Assembly (NCBI GenBank): GCA_027922465.2
Contig: BQMF02000271.1
Coordinates: 124,001 to 188,000, forward strand
Reading direction: 5' to 3'
Length of the DNA stretch: 64,000 nucleotides
Source: Turritopsis dohrnii
Taxonomy: Eukaryota; Cnidaria; Hydrozoa; Anthoathecata; Oceaniidae
The notes below the pieces were generated by a model. It was not told the DNA's origin. It saw nothing but the letters and a program-made list of their open reading frames with translations, and ran no database searches. A program made the position numbers and the translations under genes. Below, in pieces: positions 47,642-58,899 of the stretch (its first letter is position 1; each line of letters opens with the position of its first letter).

Positions 47642-48049
47642 GATTGTAAAACTTAACTGATCAAAACCAAAGAATCGTATTTAGGTTTTGTTCGAATGAC
47701 ATTTCGAATCATTTAAGACCCCTAACACATGTAAAGGCATTCGAATCTGTTAAGACTCCATTTACGTTTAAAGAGTCAACACAAAATGCAAAAAAAATGT
47801 TTTCATCGTAAAAGTTGCAGATAAATATTTCGATGTTCGAGTTATAGAGAGGAAATACCCGAAGGGACCAAAAATAACGTTCGAGTTAAGGAGAGATTCG
47901 AGTTATAGAATTCGAGTAATAAGGAGTTTTTTTATGAGAGTTTATTCGGAAATTCCCACCGTGTGCCATTTGTAAATATTAAATTTTTGTTTCGATTTCT
48001 CGATGTGCACTGTGTAACCGAAGAAACTTAAAAGTTGAAGAAATTTTCT

Positions 48050-49260
48050 GTCATTTATCATACGCAAGGTCATGCAATCAAACGCCATCAGCGTTAATGA
48101 ATTCGATGCCTGAGTGCGAATATTGCCTTGGAATAATCAAAGAATGGTTCCTTGCATCAATATGGTGAGTTATAGTTAGTGAACTCGGTATCCCTATAAG
48201 GCTTCATTTGGGACGTCTAATGGCGTCTCACCTTTTAATATTGATACAAGTCGAGACAACGAGTATCAATGCCACTGTCATTTCCTGAAACTGTTTATGA
48301 TTCCTGTTGGGCAAACGTCTAGAATAGTTTGGACTTTTCTGGTATTTCTCATACGTAAGGCAATCGAGTCAAACACGATCAGGGTTTTTATTAATCAAAT
48401 GGTTCTTTCCAATCAAGAGCAATTTCCGCTACGTTTTATTCGATGCTTAACTTAATATGGAGTTAGTTTAGTTACAGGGTATCAAGGCCGTGTGTCCATC
48501 GCTTTGTTTGTATTAATGGCCATTTTCGAATAATGTAGTTCGTTTATGTTTCTTAGTTACTATGACGTTCATATGGACACACAAAGTGAGATGTTTCTGG
48601 CATGTGCCGCATGTGAGGGCATCGAGTCAAACATTCAGTTGAAATAGATCTAGGACTGTGTGTACGAATTTGGCATTAGTAATGTGAAATAATGGTTTCT
48701 TAAATCAAAATTTAAAACATGAAGAAAAGAAATCCTTTGTTAAGAAAGCTTAGTGACGCATATCGTTCCACAGGTACAAACTTAATATTGGAATTAGTTC
48801 AGATACAGGATAGCAAGGTCCTTATAATCCAAAAGTGCTTTTAGATTTGCCTGAAACTTTTTGTATTTATGGTCATTTGTAAAAACTTTAGTTCGTTTAC
48901 GTTTTCTTGTTATCATTAGGTACAAATAAATAACCAACATTGGAATGTTGGATGTTGGATGTTTCTGGCATGTGTTGGATGTTTCTGGCATTGAGTCAAA
49001 ATCACTCATTTTAAAGAAATATGTTGGGAATTGAACTGAAAGCTTAACGACGCCTGAGCGCCAATTCACCCAGATCTGATCAACGGTTTAGATAAGATAC
49101 AGGTCCTTTGAGTCCAAAATAGGTCATTTCAATGAAAGTGCTTATGTTGAAGGCCATTTTCGAATAATGGAGTTCGTTTACGTTTTCTATTGACCAAGAC
49201 GGACACAAGATGGACACACAAGGGCGGCATAGTTCACGTGCATCGGAAATTTAGTTTGCG
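48050..49260. repeat. Diverged array of about 310-bp units
   Basis: Recurring blocks are GATACAGG(A/G)TAGCAAGG or similar (about 48165, 48472, 48800, 49090) and CATTTTCGAATAATG(T/G)AGTTCGTTTA(T/C)GTTT (48525, about 48870 weakly, 49150). Other shared motifs are CATACGTAAGGC..TCGAGTCAAAC and the GACACACAA segment. The copies are strongly diverged. No coding function is seen. Confidence 0.55.
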
Positions 49261-49809
49261 CATGCGTCGCCTAAACGGGAATTTTTAGCAAAATATATAA
49301 GGGTGGCTTGGAGGGGTGTTTTTCGTTAATTTGTTTACTTACAAAAACAGGCGCAAGGAAGAAGTAAATAGGAAGAAACATCGTTTTAATTTATTGATTT
49401 GTGATGCTCGTGATTCCTTCGACCACGCTGTACAAGTTTCATTTCAGAAATATGGCGGTAATGTGGGCTGACATGAGGTGAAAAAAGCATGTCTACTATA
49501 TGCGTAAAAAAGGCACTTAGGGGAATTGAATTTGATGAAAAACTAGCATTGGAATTTCGTTGAGATTTGGCTTATTTTGAAGTAGAACCATTTTGAAATG
49601 TTTTCCTGAAATCCTCATAGAGCTTTCAGTTTTATTTCGTCTTCAAATGTAGTCCAAAGATGAGAGTTTTGACAACTGTATATTTCATATTCTCCATGAT
49701 TTCTTCGCTAAAATAATAAACTAATTAACTCCTAAACAGGGTTTTTATATCTAACAAACTTCAGAATGCAAATAAGAAAAGGAGGATTTATTCCTCAAGT
49801 CTGATGCGT

Positions 49810-52800
49810 TTAATTTTTGGTTTTAAGCACTAGGCTTTTGGATTTACTGCGGTTACCGCATCTATAATGGGCTTTAACATTCTTGTATTTGGCTTCATGC
49901 GGCAATATGTACCAAATAACCTGGTTAAATGTAGGATGAATTCCCTCAGCACCCTGTTCCCCATATAGCCCAAACTCAGTCTTCCATTTCCTAATGAAAG
50001 GTATAGGATGATGCTCCAAAAGATGTAACTTGGGCGTTATTGATGCATCTGGGCATTTTTCCCTCAATAACGTCATGAATTCTTTGACATAAAAAAATGT
50101 TATATCCACTCTAAATGAAAATCCTTCAAAACCACTGTAACTAGTGCAGCAATCAGGATAAAAACTCACCAAACTTTGTCAAATCTTCAGCAGTTATATC
50201 ATTACTTGTGTTTAGTATTTGGTGACACTTTGCATATTTTGTAAATATTTCTTTGTATTTTATGCACACATCTATAGCTATTCTGTGTAGCTCTGTCCCC
50301 TGCTGTCCTTCCTAGTACACTATTTTTGGGATGGAATTACATAATTTGATAATATTTTCTTCCTGAAATAAAGTTAATAAATTTTGTAGTATCTTATTCA
50401 TTTTTTACGATCAGAAGACAAAATGATATGAATGTATCTGACCGTTCTATTATCATACTTGATTTTTATTGCTTTCGGTTTCAAAATTAATTGTTGTTAA
50501 CATAAGTTCGAACATTGCTTGACTTATCACACAATTTCATATTTAGATAAGGTGACAAACCTTTACCATCTTGTGAACATGATTACCTACGAAACTTTTT
50601 TCATGATATGCTTGACGCTGAACATTCAAGCAATTTAGAGTTTCATCTAAAATTTGCACTCATGGACCTGATGCTAACTTCATTTTCTTGTTGGTCTTTA
50701 TTGATTTCAATTCACAATTCTGTTAAAACAACAACAAACAAGTGTAAATTGTTTTAAATTTTTACTGTTGTTATTGTTTCACAAAATAATATGTAACCAT
50801 CTTTTGGATTCTCGCCATGAGGTAATCCAATCTAGGCTGATACGTTTTGTGGATTATTTCTTTATTGTCCGTATTCATAAGGACATGCAAAGCAATGTAA
50901 CTAGATGAACTTTTCAAGTCTTCTAAACTTTTTTCCAATTATCGAGTTTGAGAATACGCTTCGATGGTTTTTTCAAATTCCTCTTTCGTGATGTTGTTTT
51001 TTACAGCATTTTGGCCAGCCAGTTTTAAATCTAACATGAAACACTCCTGCTCCAGCATGTTAAATAACTTCAAGTACGTACCCAAAGATATATGTAAAGC
51101 AGGAAGTGCAATCTAGATTATATAATGTTATATTTGATTATTGCTTCAGGTACCTGTGAAATATCAACAATGAATAGCCAATCATGGATGGCATCGTGGA
51201 ATTGCTTGGCTATTTTGATATCTCCACCACTTCCTTGAAATTCAGTCAAATCATGTGTTAATGATGCCAAAGTTCGTTCAGTATATGGATTTGTGAACTT
51301 CTGCATGTCATCTTTGGTTATGGTACAAAACAAGCAGCAGTGACGTTCTGTATGTAAGATTAAACATTAATTTCAAGAGTTTCATACTTTAAATACTAGA
51401 TGATTTTATGAATATTTACCGTCTGCTCCTGTTATACCATGTATGGAACAAAGAAACTCATAGTCTCCTGCAATGAAAACACGAATCTTTCTATCACTAA
51501 AATGAACAGAAATAAATCAACTTGCATACCTTTCTGTTACTTTCCATTATTTTAAATTCTTAGCCCAACTTACTTCAATTGCATAGATGACAAACTGTCA
51601 ACTTGGTCTGTAAATCTAGACAACGCCATTTTCTGATTGCTTCGAAAATCTTTGGCCTCTTTACTATTAGGTTTTGATTTATTGCAGATTTGGTATGTCA
51701 TTTTGAACGACCCTCCACCATGGTCCCCACTTATCTTGATACGTATTTCCCCATCAAAAGTTTCAGGGTATATCAGTTGATTGGTCCTGTAAAGGTAATA
51801 TTTTGTGTTATAAACGCTCGTCATTTTTCAAATTAAGTAAATTGATGATGGCGTAAGCTGAAAAGCTTTTTACAATTTTAATAATTTTGTTTTTACTTAA
51901 TAAAGGTGATATTGTTATTTGAAATCCTGTTAATATTTTCACATTTGAAAATGTATGATTTTAACTTTCTTACTGATCTAAATTATCTAAATAATTCTTT
52001 ATGTGTGATGGTAAGTCATTAATGCAAGTCCAAGCTGAAGATTTAATTTCAAAAATTCCTTTTTTATCTTTTATAGCAAATGTGATCAATCACACCATCA
52101 CCTGACCACATTTTTGCAATGTTTCTTTGCTTGTTCACAGAAGCTGTGTTGATTTGAAATGTTTTCAACCACCTAAAATACAAGTGTTCAACTGTTTTGA
52201 CTTGGTTGATTAAGAGGAATATTGTTTTGTTTTTTAGAAAGTTGACCTTGCCATTGTTTTAAGTTTCTCCCATGGAATACCCATGTCAACTTTCATTGCA
52301 ACCAGTATGTCCTCTGAAATTTCAACACTAGGTATTTTTGAACTTTCAAGAATAGATTTTCTGCTTTCAATGTCAAAGGATTTTAACAGCTTTCCAGTTT
52401 GTATAGTAACTGCGTCATTTGAATCCCCAGAAGTTGAATGAACCATATTTACAAGGAACCTGTTTATGTTTTGTATGGTCTTACAACATGCATTGTTACT
52501 GCTTTTTGTTGGTATTGGTGTTGATGTAAATATGAGTGGCTGTAAAATGAGGAAAAGGTCAAACCTGGTGTATAATGATATAGAAATATTATGATGTTAT
52601 AATATTAGATATAGTGTAGTTACTTATGTTATATTAGAAGGGTTATTGAAGATATATACTAGAGAATTGAAGATCACAATTTACCCTTACTCCTGTGTTT
52701 AAAACTATACTTTTGTTTGGCAATTTTGAACTGTTCATTTTCGTTTTAAGAATATGAACTACAGCATCATTCATTTCTTCAGATATGTCTTCATCAACAC

Positions 52801-53545
52801 TCACGTGCATCATATCTGTTATTGTTGTCTGCGATGATTCATTGGAGCTACCTTGCCCAGAATGTCGAAATTCATGTTTTCTCAGCTCAGTCATACGCAT
52901 TTGTTTCTGAGATCCACCACACTGAATCTGAAGCTCGTTAACAAGTGTAATGAGTTTCTTGGATGGAAACACACACGATACGAGAGCTGTATTTCGGGCG
53001 CTGTAGTTTATCTTGCTCCATGCCTTCTATGGTTTTTAGTAGGCATAAAGCACAAAAGGAATGGTCACAAGGAGAGACGGTGACGGGCCTTGCCAATAGG
53101 TTCGAACAAATCTGACACTGCACGATCCCGTTCGGCAAACGAGCGAGAAGTACATCTTCTTCGAAATTGTTAATGTCCATGACAGATGTTTCCTTAAACA
53201 GTTTATCAGATTTTGATTTATCCCACACTTCCACATAGTGTGTATTATTGGGATGCCCGATAGTGTTTTGTGTAATAGTACACATACAGGACACAAGACA
53301 GGTTTTATCGAGAATTAATAAGGTGTTAGGTATGTTTTGGTTCCTCGTTTTTCTACGTTCCGCATTGTTGAGTAACATTTGAGACAGATATTTTTCGGAT
53401 GAGCATCTTCCAAATCTTCGTTTGTGTCAATATGAAATATTTGTTTAGATATTTTCTCGTTTATTTTAAAAATGTTCTTTTGATTGCCGACGTAGTTACT
53501 GCACGAATACATACGTGTCGTGTGAATAAGCCATGCTTTTTCTTG
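49810..53545 (-). pseudogene. RAG1-N-terminus-like RING/DDE transposase, locus B
   Basis: Exons in order on the minus strand: about 53545-53340 (HPKNICLKCYSTM); about 53280-53000, a RING finger (CQICSNLLARPVTVSPCDHSFCALC, second CxxC mutated to RPKY), which leads into KKLITLVNELQIQCG (52975-52680); 52545-52246 (IPWEKLKTMAR); 52175-51980 (WLKTFQINTAS); 51810-51572 (ISGDHGGGSFKMTYQI, likely first Asp); 51500-51420 (AGDYEFLCSIHGITGA, second Asp); 51345-51150 (HCCLFCTITKDDMQ); 51117-50780 (ALPALHISLG, one stop); 50360-50190 (LCNSIPKIV); 50085-49810 (GEQGAEGIHPTF, candidate Glu). Domain order and most junctions match locus A. Few breaks are visible. It could be a transposon of the N-RAG-TP kind or a domesticated gene. 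The RAG1 N-terminal resemblance is clear, and that of the core is tentative. Confidence 0.7.
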
Positions 53546-54489
53546 TTAAAACACCTGACAGGTGCTAAAATAGCTAAAAAGTGACTCAAATGAAAACGCC
53601 CATAACTTTCTTAAAAATCTGACAGCTCAACAAAATAACTTGTGACTGAAAGCTAAATGATATAGCTAGGTAAATAAAGTCATTTGAAAGGATTTATAAT
53701 GTTGAATTTTTGGGAATTTTGGGAGGAATAAGTAAGATTTTTGCAGTTTAATAGTTGACAGTTTGGCACGTCGTACAATTTGTTTACACAAATGCTTGGT
53801 TACAAATTTTTGATTTCGGTGATCCTTGGTTATACCAGCTCTAGTTATACCTCTTACCAAACCAATTAAAGTCTACGTGATACAAACTGTTTGAAACGAG
53901 TTTCAGAACATTTTAGTGCGTTAGGTCATTATTATGACTCATCAAAAACGAGAGCATTTGTTGTCAACGCCGAAAACAGTACAATGCGCAATGGAATGGC
54001 TTCTTTTCTTCTGCCGTGCCTGATCAGAACAAACGTGAGTTTGGAGTTTTCTACCATGTGTCATAGCTACTTGTGGCAATCGAGTCAATATCAAAAAATG
54101 AAGAAATGTTGGAGTAAACTTTTTGCTATAATTCTTGCAGACTTTTTGCGCTGGGCTGAATCGAACGGTAGGCTTGATGTTGCGCGGTTAACATGAGTCT
54201 ATTCCGAAGTTCCTTTTAAGGTGTATTAAGCTATGTTCTATATTCTACATAGAGCTTTGGATCACACGATTTTAATGAATACTGCAAATTGGTTAAGACA
54301 TTTGTCACGTGATCAAAAAGTGTTCAAAACAATGATTGTCATTAAAACATTAAAAAAATCACATGTAATGATTATGGTTTACGTTCCTATTCATCCTGTT
54401 TTGGATACGTCATTTTTAGTAAAACCAAGTTCAATTCGAGTAATTCTCCTTTAAATCCTCTTTACAGATTTAGATAGAGCCTTAACAGC
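53546..54489. other. No recognised gene
   Basis: A 101-residue open frame at 53891-54196 has no family features I recognise. The rest is AT-rich spacer. Confidence 0.45.
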
Positions 54490-54491
54490 TA

Positions 54492-55381
54492 CCTTATCGG
54501 ACAACTTAGTCGGACAAAAGTGACTAAATTTTTTGGAAGTGACTAAAATTTTGTCCGACTAATAATTTTGTCCGACTAATTATTATGTCCGACTAAATAT
54601 TTGGTCCAAATCATTTTTTCCAGAATTTTTCTTCTTATCAGTTTAATTACAAAATTTTAAATATTTATAATTTTCTTATGACTGTTCTTTTTGCTCACCA
54701 ACGAATACAATATTTTTATAATGACTTAGTCATAATTAAACAATTTCTGAAGTGGTGAAGTGTTTTGATAAATAATATTAACGCTCGTCTTCATGATATT
54801 CATTGTTTATTCTCGACCCTTTCGTAAACAGATTGGACCTTTCTAATAGCCTCGCTTATTCCAGGAAGGAATCCACAGGAAAAGAGCACCGGTAATAATA
54901 GAAACTTCCGATGAAAGTGATAGCGAGGTAGTTCAAAAGAAAATGAAGAAATGCAGGAATCAAAATATATTTTTATACTGATCAGGAATATGACATTGAA
55001 ATTGAAAAATAAAATTATACTACAACCCTTTTAATTAGGATTTTTTCCGACAGCCAAATTGTAGCATCGTGGTATGATGATTTTGTTGGACATATGATTT
55101 TCACGTCGGCAAAACTGTTTTTATTAAAAATGCCTTTTTTCACGTCGGCAAAACTGTTTTTATTAAATATGCCTTTCCCCTCGTTTTCCTCTACATATCT
55201 AGAACTTAGAGTAATCGGCGCACTCCCACACGCTCTTTGATAATCCTTATCGAAAATTAAGTAAGTTATGAAATTTTAGAAAAGGACCAAAATTTAAGTC
55301 GGACAAAAGTGACTAAAATTTTGTCCGACTAATATTTTCGTCCGACTAAAATGTTGTCCGACTAAGTTTTGTCCGATAAGG
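54492..55381. mobile_element. TA-flanked inverted-repeat element with acidic exon
   Basis: The ends are inverted (CCTTATCGGACAA...TTAGTCGGACAA) and contain multiple GTCCGACTAA units, flanked by TA (54490-54491 and 55382-55383). Inside, after a polypyrimidine stretch and CAG near 54863, a short open stretch encodes RKRAPVIIETSDESDSEVVQKKMKK. It is basic-acidic and exon-like, then stops. No transposase is present. It is likely a non-autonomous element with a captured or remnant exon. Confidence 0.7.
55097..55180. repeat. About 42-bp tandem duplication
   Basis: Two adjacent copies of TTTTCACGTCGGCAAAACTG followed by TTTTTATTAAA and ATGCCTTT, inside the TA-flanked element. Confidence 0.85.
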
Positions 55382-55383
55382 TA

Positions 55384-56410
55384 CATTATTCACGATTGTA
55401 AGGTTAGTGAAAACACTTTTTAAAATTGTCGTGTTTCTGTTGCGTTAGGCCGACGCTCATTTACATTTTCATCACAGCCTAAGTTACAATGTCATTTATT
55501 TTCCAGACCTAATTGCTAATCCTACAGACTTAAAATTGTATAAATATTTCTTAAATTGTTCTCGTTATTTTACGCCTGGTATGTCTTTTTAATGACAAAA
55601 AGATTTTAGTATACTCAATATTTCTTACCACAATGAAAAATCGAAAGCTGACTAGCATCTTCGAAATATTGTTTGTACAGAGCTTTCATTGACCTCGTCA
55701 ATTTGTAAGTTAGTAGATTCAAGTAAGATTTAAAATGAAGGGTGTGTAATGACACGATATCTTCAGTCCGCCAAACGTTTTGCTGTTAAGGTTGCATGAA
55801 AGTAGCGCACGGCAAAATTAAACACACTACTATGGCATGACAAAAAAAGTCACTGAAAACATTTTCGACGGCTAACACAAGTGAATATGTACACTTATAA
55901 AAGCTATTTATTGTTTTAATCAAAGGTAGTTCCTCTCAATCTTTGAATGAATATTTATTCTCGATGTATTTTTGGAAGGACAAATTAAAATACAAAATTA
56001 AAACTAATCAAGCCCTTTAAAAACACAACAATACTTAAGGAGTTTTATCTGCATGTAGGATGGATAGGCTATCTTCACTTAATCATTTCAAAATTTCAAA
56101 TCACCTTCAAAGGTCCCTATCTATCATCTGCAAGTACATTACTCAGTTAAACATGTTTAAAAAAAACAATGTTTTACAGATTTCAGATTTTTGTGTTTTC
56201 TTTCTTAAACCTTTTTTTAAATGTTCTTGATTCTGTATACTTCTTTTTATTTTGAATCACAGTTTAAACCCAGTGAGGCAAATTGCCAAAAAGTCACTGT
56301 GTCCAAGAGAATTCCTATTGAAATAGTGCTGTTTCGGCCTTAAGTCTGTGTTTCACGTGTGTTTCGGCCTAAAGTTTTCTTTTGAACTTTCTGAAAGAAT
56401 AAGAAATTTG
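55384..56410. other. No recognised feature
   Basis: AT-rich spacer with no supportable gene or repeat. Confidence 0.5.
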
Positions 56411-56792
56411 AGGATTCTACCAGGGCGCGAAGCGTCTGCAGTGCAATCCCGATTTTATGAATAAAATCGAAGCCAACGATCTAATCCTGGTGTCCGGCCT
56501 TCTCGCATAAAGTTCAAGTGTCATCTTCGAAACAACCAAGTGATGATATCTCTTTTAAATATCTCACTCAAATGTACAAGTCAATTCGAGCCATTCAAAT
56601 TGTTACATTTTGATGAGATACATCAAACATTAAAAACACATGAAATTTAACAGAAAACTTTATATTTTTCTTGAAAACACACCAATATATACATCTTAAT
56701 AGCCTCTGCCTCTTCCATGACTAAATGTACCACGGCCTATAACGATAAACAGTCAAATATAAGTAAAGGGATTGCGCCCTGGTACAATCCTC
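56411..56792. mobile_element. Small MITE with AATTT duplication
   Basis: The ends GAGGATTCTACCAGGGCGC (56411) and its complement (GCGCCCTGGTACAATCCTC, ending 56792) are flanked by AATTT on both sides. Inside, 56447-56530 resembles the arm repeat at 56793-56882. It is 382 bases long and non-coding. Confidence 0.75.
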
Positions 56793-56882
56793 AATTTCAT
56801 TTCATAAAATCTCCGCCCGATCTAATCCTGGTGTCCGCCCTTCTCGCATAAAGCTAAAGGTCATCTTCTCAACGACCTCTCT
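56793..56882 (+). repeat. Left 90-bp inverted arm
   Basis: Matches the reverse complement of 61544-61632 with only a few differences (shared AAATCTCCGC, GATCTAATCCTGGTGTCCGC and AAAGGTCATCTTCTCAACG). Together the arms enclose the RT fragment and the DIRS element. Confidence 0.88.
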
Positions 56883-56931
56883 TCAAACCTTCCTGTTTAA
56901 AACAGCATCCTGAAAGCAACTGGAATTGTCA

Positions 56932-57725
56932 TTAACTTCCTGACAATAATGTTTTTGAAAAGTTGATTCCCGGGACCCACCATTTGCGGAGTTTAAGCAA
57001 TTTTCCACCACCAGTTGCGTCGTCTGCGAGCCATACTTGCTTTACTTCGGGAGAATTTATTCGAAGCGTGGTGATTAGGGGTGCTGTGCCGAGTGCATAA
57101 AATGCCATGGCAAGATAGTCACCTTGAGTTGTTCCTTCAACGGATAATATGTCTGCGCTATTAAGAATAATCATCCTGGCGAGACGTCGGTAAGTGTTAA
57201 TAAGGACTGTTGAGAATTGAGGACAGAGTACACGGACGTTATGTAATGCTGCAAGACGGTTGAGTGAATTAAATGCGTTGCTAGCATCGATGAGCACTAC
57301 TCCTTCGGTTTCATCGTCCTCGAAAATTTGCCTCATGCTGTGAATGGCCGCTTCAGCGCCTGATTGCAGGCCGGTGGAAGTTTGTAACGGACCAGCTGCC
57401 TCTTGAATGTCGGATTTTAAGACCCATCCAATGCACTTCCCGACTATTCTGCGTAATACCTCACCAATACCTATTGGTCGGACGCCTGGATTTTTATCTA
57501 GTGGGATCAATCTACTAGCATTATACGACTCCAAAGTATGTGGATCAATAAATTCTGAAGCTATTTTACGAGCTAAAGTAGCCATCTGTTCTCTCAGTTC
57601 TTTATTTTCCGACTTAAATTTAAATTAAATTGTTAGAATATGACGATACTGGTCAGCGTCGAGTTGAGAAGGGCCAGCAGCACCTTTGGTCATACACGCA
57701 GCTTTCTGTATCATGATCTCGTCCC
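56932..57725 (-). pseudogene. Retroelement RT fragment (NPGVRPIG type)
   Basis: The frame carries KAACMTKGAAGPSQLDADQY, then after a break ENKELREQMATLARKIASEF, NPGVRPIGIGEVLRRIVGK, VLIDASNAFNSLNR (first catalytic Asp), EGTTQGDYLAMAFYALGT and WLADDATGGG (catalytic DD). It stops soon after the palm. This RT type occurs in large cnidarian retroelement proteins, and the tail of a similar protein is at 44051. It is directly joined to the DIRS element, and the contact point has a 14-base duplication (57735). Confidence 0.75.
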
Positions 57726-57739
57726 TCTTCAATATCTCT

Positions 57740-58800
57740 TCAATATCTCTTGAGTAGGGACCCCTGCACAGTTCGCTTTAGATGAAGAAGCCGCACTTAC
57801 AGAATGACCCGAAAAAGTCTTTGTATCTATAACAGCTAAACTAAGTACGTTAACTAACCACCTGGAGACAGTACTCTTAAACACTGGCTTATGAGGCTTA
57901 ATAAAGCTAAGAAGTAACTGATGTGTATTGTTTCTCCATTCCTGAGACCTTTGGATATACTCATCTAAATGTCGACAGACACATAAATTTTTATTTGAAA
58001 AAGAATGATACTTAATTGGTGGCCTGATTTTCCCCTTTCTTGTAGTTTAAGTCACTGTTGAAAACTGAAAAGAATAAAAAGAATCATGTTTCACTAAATA
58101 TCTTAGGTCTAAGCCACAAATCTCATGAGCTCTAGAGGCTGATGTAATGGCTAAAAGCATTGTCAATTTTAATGTCAACATTTTATCAGAAAGAGACTGC
58201 ATCTGTAAAGAATGTAAGTATTTAACAACTATCTCTACATCCCATTTTGGTTGAGGACAACACAAATTATATTAATGCATTAATGCAGAAACTCTTGGGT
58301 GTTTTCCTACAGAAAATCCTTCTAATTGGATCATGGTAGGCCGATATTGCAGATCTGTAACCCGCAATGGTATTGTATAACAGGCCCTTATAACAGGCCC
58401 TGTTGAAATGCATCTGACAAAAATTTTAATACATGATTTAAAGAACATGAAAAGGGATCCATTTGTCCCGAAGCACACCAGCAACACCACTTACGCCAGG
58501 CCGATTCGTAATGTGATGTCGTACCACCTCTTCTTGCTGCCATGATAAGAGTGGTAGCTTGTTTTGATATTCCCTCTGCTTCCAACCTACTCCTGAAACT
58601 GTCCAGGACACCAGTTGCAAGCTGCGATTTAACACCAGAGTGTGATACTTCATTTCCGGACTGACTAAGAGATCCTTCGACCAAGGAAGAAGAATTGGAT
58701 CCTCTATGCACATTGAAAGAACCAAAGGGTACCAAGCTTGTGCTTGCCAGGCTGGTGTTACTAATATTAATGTTGCTTGATCCAACTGCACTTTTTTCAA
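57740..58800 (-). pseudogene. DIRS tyrosine recombinase
   Basis: The core-binding part (SRLEAEGISKQATTLIMAARRGGTTSHYESAWRKW) is followed by a 16-base duplication at 58378-58400 that breaks the frame. Then come IRACYTIPL, another duplication at 58264, and the catalytic block LTLKLTMLLAITSASRAHEICGLDL (first Arg). Later VSRWLVNVLSLAVIDTKTFSGHSVSAASS holds the His box, but the usual HxxR second Arg reads as Ser here. It would catalyse integration of the circular cDNA if intact. Confidence 0.78.
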
Positions 58801-58899
58801 CACCCTCCCTATCAGACAGAAGGGGGGAAACGCATACCCTTGCCTCTGTGTCCACTCTATTAGAAAGGCATCCCTTCCCTTGCTGAATGGATCTTCCTT

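Noticed and set aside
34943..53545. A complete RAG1/RAG2 (ProtoRAG-like) locus
   Set aside because: No RAG2-like Kelch or PHD partner and no RSS-like heptamer/nonamer ends were seen near either RAG1-N-like gene. Only a RAG1-N-like protein is supported.
53891..54196. 101-residue open frame as a gene
   Set aside because: No splice context, no domain features and no neighbouring exon. Its length is not exceptional for this window.
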